DNA of 64,000 nt from Antrodiella citrinella (taxonomy: Eukaryota > Basidiomycota > Agaricomycetes > Polyporales > Steccherinaceae): NCBI GenBank assembly GCA_004802725.1, contig SGPM01000032.1, positions 1 to 64,000 of the forward strand, in the 5' to 3' direction. The notes beneath the pieces are model-generated. The model was not told the origin of the DNA and did no database searches. It saw only the letters and a list, made by a program, of their open reading frames with translations. This document shows, one piece after another, positions 53,442 to 64,000 of this stretch. Position 1 is the first letter of the stretch; every line of letters begins with the position of its first letter. The position numbers were made by a program, and so were the translations under genes.

Positions 53442-56400
53442 CTACTCCGCGAGCCACTTTTCGCACTTCTTGACGTACTTATCAAGCAGGAGAGCCATGT
53501 CGCTGATGACAAAAGTCAGGACGACCTTGGCAAAGAACTCCGATGCATGCTTGAGCTTTGTTTCGAGTGCGAGCTGAAGATTGACAGGGAACGAGGCGTA
53601 AAGGGGGGCAACAGGTTGTTCAAGCATAGCTTTCGTATGCTCATCGAGTATCTGCGCTTGCGCAAATAACTTGGAGAGACCCTGAACATAGGTTGCCGGA
53701 GAATCAAGACTACTGTTGCACGTTAGCTGATTATCGACACACAGACAAGATTCGAGACTGACTTCTTTCCGTTCGTGAACTTGTCGAACTGTCGTGTCAG
53801 TTTGCCACCCCATGCTGTCATCTGCATGACAGCGAGTTAGCGATACCCATCACAATGCGTAGAAAAGCTACTCACCCCACTGCTCTTCTTCGTAACGAAA
53901 CCTTCGCCTACACCTAACTTCTTGCCGAAGTTACCAACAACACCATCACATACGCCAGAGAATTCCTCCAACTTCGTCGCCCATGCCTCGCCTTCCTTTT
54001 TTCCAATACTCCCGATCCCAAACGCCATACCACTGCTGACATTGCCTGCGCCAAAGTACTCCACGCTCCACGTCGACAGCTCTTCCAGCGCTGAGCACAG
54101 AACCTCAACTACACGGATCTTCTCGGGAATGTTTGACAGCTTAGCCCCACCTTGCGACCAGACTTCCTGAGGGACATGCAGTCGGCGAGTAACATAGCCA
54201 CCGGTCTTTGATGACATCGTTTGTCGGAGGAGGTTCATCATGTGGTATGGTCTGCGAAGCGGATCAGGAGGTGCAAGTGGCGGGAGAGGAGACAGCGGCG
54301 CATTGGGGATGTTGGCATGCGGTATTGGAGGAGGAGGTACAAGCGGGGTCGCAATGGTCGCCGAGTGCAGAGGGGGCGAGAGTAACGCAGTGTTGATAGT
54401 GATTTGTGGCGCGTTGGGATTCAGCTTCGACGGTACTGAAACTTTTCGTGCAATCTGAGATATAGATGCAGCAGAAGAAGGAGGAAAAGGGTACGAACTT
54501 GATGCTGCGCCTGGTCGACGACCTGGCAATGATGGTGCTCGGGAGCGGCCCGACATACCCAAGCTATTGGCTGTACTTGCCGGGAGTGATGATGCTGTGA
54601 GCTTGTTCATGGTCGGTACAGACCCAGATGAAGTTGACTCGGTTGGTGACGAATTGCCAGAGGACGGTGGTGCAGAGGTCTTGTTCCTCCGCTGGAATAT
54701 CGTGCCGCTCGTTGTGGAGGGGTTGATCAGCTGTTGCTGAGCAGCAGAAATCATCTCTGACCGAGTAGAGATTGTCGAGTCCCCCCTTGGTCGTGGAACA
54801 AAGTGCGATGAGCTGGGTGCTTGGGCAGCTGCTTCGCTGCTGGCTCGGTTTCGAGGCGTAGTCAGGTCCGCTGGCGATGGCGACGGTAGCGGCGGAAGGG
54901 GGTGTGAATCGCGTTTGTTCCTTGACCGTGGGCGGTCGTAGGCGTCCGTGATCTCAAACGATGGTGCGACGTCGCGCCGAAGTGCAGGCTGCTCATCCAA
55001 CTTATCAGACTCTTCCTCCAGCGCTGCCAGTTTACTGTTGGAACCAGTTCGCTTGTGGCTTACGGAGTGTCCTCGTTGACGAGAAGCAACTGGCACATCA
55101 AGACGCCTACTGAGAGGTGGTGACCCTGGATTTGGAACGGCTTCAATTGCGCTAGTAGCTGCCGGAGCAGGCGGTGGCATGGTGGTAGGGGGAGGGGCCG
55201 GAGGGGGCAAAGTAGAGGACGCCCGAGGTCGGCCAACATGGCGCGGTGGTGTCGGAGCAGGGGTGCGATTCAGAACACTTGAGGTGGGTGTAGCATATGG
55301 GTGCGTAGAAGGCCCTACAGGTGTCCTTGGCGACATCGAAGTATCGAGTGTAAACATGGCGGTACCGATAGCCAGCATCCCGTCAGATTGATCGGCAGGT
55401 AGCCTCTCCGTCTCTGAGGAAGCACGTAGATCGTTAAAGGAGTCCCTAGAGGATGTGGAGGATGTCCTTGACCGTGTGTCGGTTGAGACTTCCGATGTCG
55501 GTGAAGTAGATGAAGGTGATGAGGGTTGGGTAGAGTCAGTCGAAGTAGAAACAGAAGACGATGCATAATTTGAAGGTGGTGCATCTTCCGGCAACGGAAT
55601 GCTATATATCAGACTGAGGATATTCATGCGATCCGCGTATGTGTCGTGCTATATGGGGAAAAACAGGAAAAGAGATAACCAACCGTTGAGACTTGGACAA
55701 TACGACGAGGCGTGCAAGTCGTGAACTCACTATTGCCTTGAGACGTCTGACCTCTTCCTCCTGTGCCACCACACTTCTGCGACGGCCATTCTTCTTCCGA
55801 CCACTCTCTGTGCTATCCTCTCCTCGCATAACACGTTGCATAACCTCGCTCAAGAGCGCAACACTCTTCCCATAGGCCAAAACAGCCCCATAGGGATCGT
55901 CGTTCGTGGAGTCCAGTTGAACTGCTTGACGGGCGAGTTCCAGAGCTCGTGTCAAAGCACTGCGTGATGAAGGCCGTCGTTCTGAGTTTGACTTGTCTGT
56001 GCGAGGTAGAGATGGAGACAACAGCAGTCGATCAGGGACGATATCGTGCGTCTGCGCGGGGCTCCCGCCGGCGGCCCTCAGCATTGAAGGCGGTGGTGGG
56101 TCCAAGAGATTATCGGTAGAGGACGATGCAGTCAAAGAAGATGGAAAGTTAGCTACTCTTGATTGAGAGAAAGCAGCTACAGCAGTCAAATTTGCCGATG
56201 CAGAAGGGCGGCTGTACTGCTGTAGTGAATCATCTTCGTCTGTGTGAAAGAAGGAAGGTTCGTGGCTGGAATCGGAATGTCCGTCGTACGACTCGACTTG
56301 CAGTGATGAGATTGGGGGTAGATGAGGAATGGGCAGCGCGGGCGGAGGACCTGGAGGAGGTACATGCACGATCGTAGAGCGTCTACGAGAGGCAAGGGAA

Positions 56401-56501
56401 GCGTTGGTGGATGGGGCATTATGACTCTGAGAACCGTGCCATTCGCGTGGTCTGTGGATGATGGACAAAGGCCTGGTACTGACGTCGAGTTCCATAGGCA
56501 T
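53442..56501 (-). CDS. MIT-domain protein with conserved C-terminal region
   Basis: The N-terminal third is disordered and starts MPMELDVSTRPLSIIHRPRE. A microtubule-interacting-and-trafficking (MIT) helical bundle follows: ALTRALELARQAVQLDSTND, PYGAVLAYGKSVALLSEVMQ, and, after a splice, RLKAIHDTYADRMNILS. About 390 residues of Ser/Pro/Thr-rich sequence lead to an ordered C-terminus: RRPYHMMNLLRQTMSSKTGG, VTRRLHVPQEVWSQGGAKLS, VVEVLCSALEELSTWSVEYF and KKLGVGEGFVTKKSSG. Later exons give YVQGLSKLFAQAQILDEHTK and end with CEKWLAE. MIT domains bind ESCRT-III tails, so a role in endosomal sorting or abscission is likely, but the exact family member is not recognised. The 5' end is uncertain. Confidence 0.8.
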
Positions 56502-57622
56502 GAGGAGTGTGCAAGGGAGGTAACGTCGGTGGTTGGTTGTCCTTTAGTAGGCCCGGGGCTCTCTCCTTGTTGAACAAGCTTGCTGTTCCGGATCGAGTTC
56601 GGCCAGATGGTGAACTGCGCGCAACGCTTGAGATAACGAAAGCGAAAGATGGCTGCCTCCACCCTCGACGACGAACGAAGGAACCAGGAGAGAGAGATAG
56701 GACGGGGAACGGAGAGCTCTGCAAGTGACGGTCGCTGCAAAATGCTTGTCGGTCGATCGCCCGATTGGGTAATTCCAGACTCTAGAGGCTATTTAGGTCG
56801 AGAGAGACAGTTCGCATTCCACTATCAGTGATGTTGACCAGGACCGACGATGTTGCAGAAGAGACCCCTTGTGTCATGAGCAGAGCATAAGCACGTATGC
56901 GGACACAGAGTTACAAGTATCCACTGTGAGAGGCAAGTACTGCTGCCATTTGCCAACAATCAGCTATGCAGGTCATGCGGTCCGGGGTAAACAATTTATT
57001 GGTCACATCTCGGCTACTACTACACGGGAAGAACAACAGAACTCGTAGGGCTGACATTGAGTGGAAAGGAGGTAGGAATGCTGCAGATTAGAGACAGGAC
57101 GTCCAGAGACGAGACGGAGATCAACATTGGTATCATCCCATGAACATGATCAGAACTTCAAGCTTCAACATCAGGCGCTCCTTACCACTTTGATGCTACG
57201 ATGGTGTAAGTATTGACAGAAATACGTTGCGACAGTTCGCATGCAACTAGAGTACATATCTGTCCCGCGCTGCACGTTGGTTACCAGTATCTCAACGGAC
57301 TCGAGTTGAGAACCATCGATGGGATTGCCATATGACAGTGTACTATTACTGGCGCTATAGAAAGGAATGGAACGGTCTCAGTATAACCAGTGATGTCACA
57401 ATAAACACGGACGAGGAACGGTAGAAACAAAAGAGAGCGTTAGAGAAGCCAGGCATGATGAGCATCGGGTATACCATTCCTAGCAATACTAGTAGAAGAA
57501 GTAGACAATTATCCAGAGGATTGAGGCATACGAGTGCGTCAAAGGCACAGACGAAACAAACAAGGGGTAAAAAGCACCAGCAGCTTGAACAATCGAGGGT
57601 ATCATGCACGCGTTTCGGCGGA
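56502..57622. other. Intergenic region, about 1.1 kb
   Basis: Lies between the tentative start of the MIT-domain gene and the CDC11 stop. It holds the MIT gene promoter; no exon with recognisable similarity was found. A further 5' exon of the MIT gene could be here. Confidence 0.45.
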
Positions 57623-59267
57623 TCAGTCGCGGAACTCAGCTTGAGAACCTTGCGCAGCCAAACGGCTCTCGAGATTCCTATCAAAGACAATATAAGTATT
57701 CGCAGATCAATATAATTGTAATCGACTGACCTGAGTGACTCTTCCTTCGCCAATAGTTCCTGCCTCTTCTCGTTGATCTCGCGTTGGACACGCAGCTCGA
57801 TTTCGCGCAACTGTATGTGACATCAGCAAGATAACATCCACGCATACGAGATGACTGACCTTCTCCTCCTCCCTACGAAGCTGTTCTTCCTTGAGGCGAA
57901 CACTTTGGGTGGCCAGTTCCTCAGGAAGAATGGAAGAGTCCCTAGCGTCAAGCAATGAGTATCATTTCCTTGCGAGGCAAATGACAAACTTACTGTGTCT
58001 CGGAGTGAACAGTACGCGAAAGCTTCTCGGTACGATAAGTCTCGTATAGGACATCGTGCGTCAAGGCCTTCAGGTCAGACAGATGGGTGCTGCGTACATT
58101 ATTAATGACCATTAGAGTGCCCAATCTGAGCATACTCACTTGAGAAGGGCACCACGGAGTCGGCTGAAGTCAGAGTGTTTTGGGTTGTCAACTTCAACGA
58201 TACCCCATGGGTAGATCCTGGCGCGAACGGGTTCACCGTCGATCTCAACTTCTTCCTCTGAGCCAATAATAGAGAAAGGCATCATGGCCTGCGGATACGC
58301 GTGAGACATGAACACAATCGAGTAGTGAGCAGCGTACGCGGAGTTCACTGTTATCCTGGATGGTATCCTCATCGTCTTCTTCTACATCATATGGGAAGTT
58401 GTATACCGGAATGTCGTAGTACTCAATGTCTTCCATGATCTAGAAGGAAGTTAGAAGACGCGAATACGAGATTATGCGGCATAACGAACCCTTTTCTTGA
58501 ATCCCCGCAATTCGCTTGGGGTCAGGGAATCGGCTTTACCAATAACGGGAATGACGTTGACACGAGGAGAAAGACGACGCATCAGCTCAATATCCATTTC
58601 CCTCAGACTGCAAAGAAGTGATGAGAAACGTTAAAGTCCTCCGAATAGAGCGTGTTAACATACGCGTGGCCAGTTGGGGGGATGAAGTAGAGCAAGGCGT
58701 GGACTCTGTTGTCACGGAAGCGAGGGTTACGCTTAATACGAGACTCCTCCGCCAGAATATCGTCGTACTGGCGCTCGAGGTAGCCAACGATCTCCTGGAA
58801 GCTGTTATTGGGAGGTTAATCAAGGTGTGATACGTGTCCAGCCAATTTAACGCACGCAAACTCGTTGTCGATGTTGTCACCAAAGCCGGGAGTGTCAACA
58901 ATGGTGAGAGCGATCCTAACACCGTCCTCCTCCAACTCTGCAGACGCCTTGTCAGAAGGGGTCTCAAGCGTGATGAATACACTGTACGCACCAACATTGA
59001 CCGGCTTGATCCTAATGCCTTCTTCAACGTGAGCGGTCTCGGGACTGTCGGAAACCTTGTGGGGGAGAACTTCAGACTCGCAAAGGGTGTTCACGAAAGT
59101 GGTACGACCAGTGCCAGAAGCACCTGTAGACAAAGAAAGACGGTTGCCAACACGGCTTAAGCGTTGGCGTTGGAAAAAGCGATTCGTATGTACTGACCAA
59201 CGGCCATGACCGTGAACTGGACACCCTTCTTGACCTTGTTTCCTCTGCGTCTGCCGGCGAAAGACAT
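57623..59267 (-). CDS. CDC11: Septin, Cdc11 group
   Basis: Septins are GTP-binding proteins forming filaments at septa and bud or clamp necks. The start MSFAGRRRGNKVKKGVQFTV has the basic membrane-binding stretch. The G1 loop is GASGTGRTT, with Arg in place of the usual Lys, as in yeast Cdc11. G3 is TIVDTPGFGDNIDNEFA and G4 IPVIGKADSLT. The septin element includes YDDILAEESRIKRNPRFRDN and ALLYFIPPTGHALREMDIEL. Later blocks are KKRIMEDIEYYDIPVYNFPY, YPWGIVEVDNPKHSDFSRLR and YETYRTEKLSRT. A C-terminal coiled coil (RLKEEQLRREEEKLREIELR to KEESLRNLESRLA) ends in AEFRD. Eight or so introns are removed. The RNPRF and MEDIxxxxIPVYNFP features favour Cdc11 over Cdc3, Cdc10 or Cdc12. Divergent from MSH1. 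Confidence 0.93.
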
Positions 59268-59527
59268 GGTGGCGAAGAGAGAGTGAGTGTTGTGCGTTAA
59301 AGAGACTGCAGAGCTGGCGGGGGGCCTTCGTTGGCGGCGAGGGAAGACTGGGCAAGTTTAGTCGCGCTCATTCAGACTCCGCCCTCCGCTTTAGGAAGCT
59401 CGGCTACATCCGACGCTTGTGCTTGCACGGTCATTCGAATTCGCGAAATCTCTAACAGGAACTTGCATCTACGAGTCGCAGTCTTTTGTCTCTGAATTAC
59501 CGTCCAAGTCTTGCTGAACCTCGTCGG
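59268..59527. promoter_or_regulatory. Compact bidirectional promoter CDC11 / MSH1
   Basis: About 260 bases separate the divergent starts. No specific element was recognised. Confidence 0.45.
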
Positions 59528-62500
59528 ATGATTTCTTCTTGTTTGCATGCTCGCAAATACCCATTCTCGTCCACTCTTTGGTCAAGTAGACCGAGACACT
59601 TCGTTGCAACTGCCGTCCTGCAGTCACAGCAAGAGGGGGTCATTGAACAGCCTGCATCGAAACGACAGGCAACCAAAACCAGAAAGAAGTTGACCGACCT
59701 CCCAAAGACGCGTCTCGATGTCAATGGAATTCCCGCTGCACCTTTGTCTGCTTGGGAGGGAGGCCTCGGAAACCCCAGTGTGTAGTCTCATAAGTATAGT
59801 GCATGACTCTTACTCATATGGCCACTGCATCCTTTTGCGAATTATCTTGATTTGCTTGCTTTGTTATCAATGAATGCTGCCTCTATGTTTTAGGGCCTAT
59901 GTCACGTCTCGTCTCCGTGAGTAGTGAACAACCGGGAGACACCTCTCCTGAACCCTCGATCGCGCCACAAACGCGCACGCGACGACGTAGAAAGACCCCA
60001 CTGCATGGTCAGCCTACAGGTAGATCATCATACCACCTTTTCAGACTGTATACTCATTGGGTGATATCAGAGGAAACTGACGCAAACTCCATTTCTCTTC
60101 CTCAAACTCCGCTGGCAAACGATATACTGGGCAACCTGGACCGCTTCCCGCATTGTATATTGTTGACAAGAGTTGGACAATTCTACGAGGTACTTGATCT
60201 CATTGAGGACATGGTCGTATCTCATTTGCTTTCGACACATAGTCTTACTTCGATCAAGCTCCCGAAGTGGCGAAGCTGCTTAACATCAAGTTGACTACGA
60301 AGGCATGGGGTGGTAGCCGCGTTCCAATGTGCGGTTTCCCCTTGATGCATCTTGACAAATACCTCAAGATACTGGTGCAGCAACAACAGCGTTTTGTCGC
60401 TATCTGCGAAGAATTTATGCGCGACTCTTCGGCAGGTCCTAAAGGAGGCTTTGACCGCAGGGTCACCAGAATTGTCACGCCTGGGACACTCATTGACGAG
60501 CCCTTTCTCAACCCTTACGAGAACAACTATCTGTTGGCCGTCGCGCATCTACCGGGCCCCCAATCAATGGATGTAGTCGGTCTTGCTTGGATCGACGTCT
60601 CAACTGGGGATCTCTTTACACAACATACCCCTCCTGATGGTCTACGAGATCACTTGGTACGAATCAACCCCAAAGAGGTTATTCTGGATGCATGTCTGCA
60701 TAAAGACCCCGCTCACCCTGTGTCTCAAATTCTCGCGGAGGAAGATTTCTTAACGTCTTATACATCCCCGCGAACTTCACCACCGGCCGAAGAGTTAAAG
60801 GCGCAGTTAGACGACGACGACGTCACTTCCCATTTACACTGGCCACGCTCCCAAACACAGGTCTTGACGAGCGCAGAAGTTGCAGCGATGCAACTCTTGA
60901 CATCCTTCATGCACGAAAACCTTCTCGAACACATGCCACAGTTACCTGCTCCCCGACGGGAAGCTACCATGTCCAGAATGCAGATCGATGCTCATACAAT
61001 CAAGGCACTGGAAATTAGAGAGACGATGGCTGAAGGAGGCACTTCAGGGAGCTTAGTTAGTGTCATCAAAAGGACAGTAACATCTAGCGGTACTCGCCTG
61101 CTGGCCAGATGGTTATGTGAGTCTCGTACATATGATTTCATATCGACCGGGACTTACTCGGTACACCAGGTTCTCCAAGCACATCACTCGTTGAGATTAA
61201 TGCTCGACAGTTGTTGGTTTCATTCTTCAAACTGCGCCCTCATCTTCGAGCGGATTTGATGCAAACCCTTCGTGATGCAGAGGACGTTACTCGAATCGTA
61301 CAGAAGTTCTTACTTGGGCGTGGCGACTTGGACGATCTCGTCTCAGTTCAGAGGACGATAGGGATGTGGTCTTCGATAAAAACTCGGATCCAGCTCGAAA
61401 AAGATATGGAGCAACGGGAACGTGGAGTCGCAGAAGATGCATGGGCTAGCATCGATATCCTTCTATCTAGGATGCTGTCCCTCAGAACACTTGCAGATCG
61501 AATAAGTACTGCGGTCATAAGACGACATGAAGACTTCGAAAACGAGGACACGTCAGCTCCAGACAGCGGACCTCGTAGCCTTGGTGAATGGACTATCAGC
61601 CCTCAGTGAGTCGTCTTGCGGATGATCTATCCTATCATCTGACCCAGTACCTTAGGTTTTCTCCGACACTCGAAAGATTGCATCAAACACTTGCTAAGCT
61701 CACATATCAACGAGAAAGTCTTGAACACGAGCTTCAGACCCTATATAGTATGTATACTCAAAACTGCTCAAGCCTTTCTGTTCTCAGCGCTCCGATTGAC
61801 TAGCCTGCCAGACGGGCCCTCTTTAACTTTACGAACATCTCCTCAGCATGGATTTCATGTCCATGTTGCACGGTCCAAGCGGGACGCCTCCAGACTGAAA
61901 GCAGAACCCTCGAAGTTTACAGTCCTCTCTGAATCTGCCAGCACATGTAGCCTGTTCTATTCGGTTGGTCCATAGTAGAGTATGTCATGGTATCCCTTAT
62001 CCACGTTTCATATCTACAGGAGTGGTCAGTCCTAGGTTCCAAGATCCTGGATACCTCCACGTCTATTCAAGTCGCCGAACGGGAAGCTTTCGGTCTCCTG
62101 CGCAACGAGGTATCTGAGCAGTAACACTCGAATCGCCTTGCTCATACGCTCATGTGTCGTCAGGTCAATGCGCATACTACAGATCTAAGAAGAAACTCTC
62201 GAATTTTGGACGAATTAGACGTCACCTTGGCTTTTGCTAATATCGCAGAGGAATACAACTTCGTGAGACCCACAATGCGAGAAGAGTACGTGGTCTGTAA
62301 TATTGAAGCGCAACTATCATTGACGTCCCCGCAGCACATATTATTGCGTAGAGGAAGGACGACATCCCACTGTAGAACTCGGCTTACTTGGATCAGGAAG
62401 AGTTTTCACTCCCAATACGGTTTCCTTCACGACTGATGGACCAATGCACATTATTACGGGTCCTAACATGGCCGGAAAGTCAACATTACTTCGTCAAACG

Positions 62501-63222
62501 GCGCTGATCGCGATCCTTGCTCAAACAGGGTCGTTTGTACCTGCTCAGTCTGCTCAGATAGGTATCGTGGACCGGGTCTTCTCTCGGATAGGTGCGAGGG
62601 ACGACCTGTTTCGCGACCGAAGCACTTTCATGGTTGAGATGCTCGAGACCGCTGATATTCTCCAGCGGGCCACTCCCCAAAGTTTGGCAAGTGCAAAGTA
62701 TCTTGATCCGCTTCACGAGTCTTACCGAGTTGCAGGTCATTATGGACGAAGTTGGCAGAGGTACCACTGTTACGGATGGTGTCGCCATCGCGTTTGCTAC
62801 TATTCATCACTTACTTACTGTCAATCGTTGCCGCGCAATGTTTGCAACCCATTTCCACGAGCTGGCTGACATGCTGGGATATTCCGATGATCACAATGGC
62901 CGAGGCGCATTCGAACGGGTACGGTTCTACTGCACGGACGTAGACGAGACCTCGGTACGAGCCATTTTCGTGCCCATGCAACGAGAGCTGACTTTTGCAT
63001 GCTTAGGATGGTTTCTTCGCGTACTCCCATCGACTGAGACCCGGTGTCAATAGGGACAGTCATGGGCTGAAGGTGGCGCAGCTTGCAGGGATGCCCCCTT
63101 CTGCCATACAAATGGCGTCCGACGCCGTCTCTTGGTTCAGACAACGTCCGTTGTTCGAAAAGGACAAGACTCATTTACGAAATTTGGGGCAGTCACTCAT
63201 TTCGACACAGCAAAATCCGTAG
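59528..63222 (+). CDS. MSH1: Mitochondrial MutS homologue Msh1
   Basis: A DNA mismatch-repair ATPase of mitochondria. The start [20 protein letters not shown] is a mitochondrial presequence. The mismatch-binding motif is [20 protein letters not shown], spliced across an intron, with the FYE of MutS proteins. Domain I continues [20 protein letters not shown] and [20 protein letters not shown]. The core includes [20 protein letters not shown] and [17 protein letters not shown]. The ATPase shows Walker [41 protein letters not shown], Walker [21 protein letters not shown], and [12 protein letters not shown]. The last exon gives [20 protein letters not shown] and ends in TQQNP. The mitochondrial leader and length point to Msh1, not nuclear Msh2-6. 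Exact splice sites between 61100 and 62450 were not all traced. Confidence 0.92.
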
Positions 63223-63286
63223 TATTCGTACATTATATCCAAGTAATCTACCATAATTTTGGAGTCGACACAACATACCCTAAGGA

Positions 63287-64000
63287 CTAGTCGATGTGAG
63301 CACTAATGTGGTTTAATGCAGATCCTGCACGGAGCCATTTCAGTTGGTCTTTGGACATAGTATGTTTCGTGGGGATGGTGAAGATCTCGCCGTTACGCTT
63401 AGTAACTTTGAGAGCAATCTCAGCGTCGTATGAGCCGTTCAGCAAGTTTGCAAGTCCGTGGGTTTCGACGATATCACCGGAACCAATTCGAGAGTAATCT
63501 GCCTTATCAGCAAACCACAAGGGAAGGACGCCTTGTTTCTGCAGAGATAATGAGACAACATGTGCACCAATTGACATACGGTGAACTGACCTTCAAATTG
63601 GTTTCGTGAATACGAGCGAACGAACGTGCAACAATCATTGCGCAACCTAAACCAAGGGTCAAATTGTATCATGCTCGAGTACTGCATAGGCACTTACCAT
63701 AAAACCTGGGCTGCAACGCAGCATGCTCTCGCGCACTACCCTCGCCATAGTTGTCGTCAACGACAAGAGTCCAAGGTTGCTGTCGAGCTTTGAAACGTTT
63801 CGCAACGTTAGGAATGGTATCGGTCTCGGTCTGCGTGGCGTCATGGTCGTGATCCCATGCAACGTTCACCTCGCCGCCCTCATCGTTAGTGGCCTGGTGG
63901 AAACATGAGCACCGAAGGGCGAAACATGGACTCGAATGCAGCTCACGGTGATCACTGCATGCGATCGGTCAGCATTTGCAGCAGAGAGATAGAAAAAAAC
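63287..64000 (-). CDS. Aconitase-family hydratase, C-terminal part (runs off the window)
   Basis: Only the 3' exons are present; the gene continues beyond base 64000. The swivel (C-terminal) domain reads EGGEVNVAWDHDHDATQTET, NVAKRFKARQQPWTLVVDDN, YGEGSAREHAALQPRFYG, then after an intron CAMIVARSFARIHETNLK and KQGVLPLWFADKADYSRIGS. It ends LKWLRAGSALNHISAHID with TAG. The SAREHAA and SFARIHETNLKKQG motifs carry substrate-binding Ser/Arg residues of aconitases. The QPRF and QGVLPLWFADKADY forms look closer to the yeast Aco2 (homocitrate dehydratase) type than to Aco1, but the Fe-S domain is missing from view, so the subtype is uncertain. Confidence 0.88.

Noticed and set aside
63287..64000. 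Calling the partial gene definitely ACO2 and linking it to LYS1 as a lysine cluster
   Set aside because: Only the C-terminal domain is visible, the subtype cannot be fixed from it, and the genes are more than 30 kb apart.

Overview
The window is nuclear DNA from a filamentous basidiomycete, most likely a mushroom-forming Agaricomycete. Genes are dense and lie on both strands. Coding regions are cut by many short introns, about 50-90 bases in those traced here and nearly all GT-AG, and upstream regions are pyrimidine-rich. Proteins read best as fungal or basidiomycete forms (fungal lysine pathway Lys1, septin Cdc11, INO80 fungal subunit Ies1, GPI-type extracellular cupredoxin). The species cannot be named from sequence alone. 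I see no transposon, CRISPR array, operon, tRNA or rRNA gene.

Layout, left to right: a secreted two-domain cupredoxin (870-2333, +); the H/ACA pseudouridine synthase CBF5 (3294-5201, -) divergent from ribosomal protein RPL22 (5458-6034, +); a large DEAH-box helicase of the DHX29/Ucp12 type (6215-11651, -); the INO80 chromatin-remodelling ATPase (12922-18629, -); mitochondrial fumarase (19382-21476, -) divergent from PEX11 (21975-22969, +); lipoyl synthase (23816-25313, +); ribosomal protein RPS28 (25653-26054, +); a GT8 glycosyltransferase (26631-27718, +); KAE1 (27830-29298, -) divergent from saccharopine dehydrogenase LYS1 (29564-30829, +); and an unrecognised proline-rich protein (31623-32881, +).

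The second half holds an Ies1-like INO80 subunit, copy A (33652-35610, -); TIM8 (36756-37149, +), a small gene with very short exons; an LPA-type acyltransferase (37440-38980, -); an amino-acid permease (39286-41025, -); an alpha/beta hydrolase with long disordered regions (41910-45238, +); a single-pass membrane protein with a 4 x 48-bp repeat array (45603-47559, -); an erythromycin-esterase-family enzyme (48537-50487, -) divergent from Ies1-like copy B (50866-52886, +); an MIT-domain protein (53442-56501, -); septin CDC11 (57623-59267, -) divergent from mitochondrial MutS homologue MSH1 (59528-63222, +); and the 3' end of an aconitase-family gene (63287 to the window end, -).

Most genes are housekeeping: translation and ribosome assembly (CBF5, RPL22, RPS28, DHX29-like, KAE1), mitochondria (FUM1, LIP5, TIM8, MSH1, aconitase) and chromatin (INO80 plus two Ies1-like paralogues). 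The most notable signals are a GC-AG intron that splits the Walker A motif of the DEAH helicase, the pair of Ies1-like paralogues on the same segment as the INO80 ATPase, the exact-period repeats in the membrane protein, and the out-of-frame best start codon of CBF5. I found no convincing undescribed multi-gene system. Boundaries of short first exons are inferred by eye and are the weakest part of this annotation.
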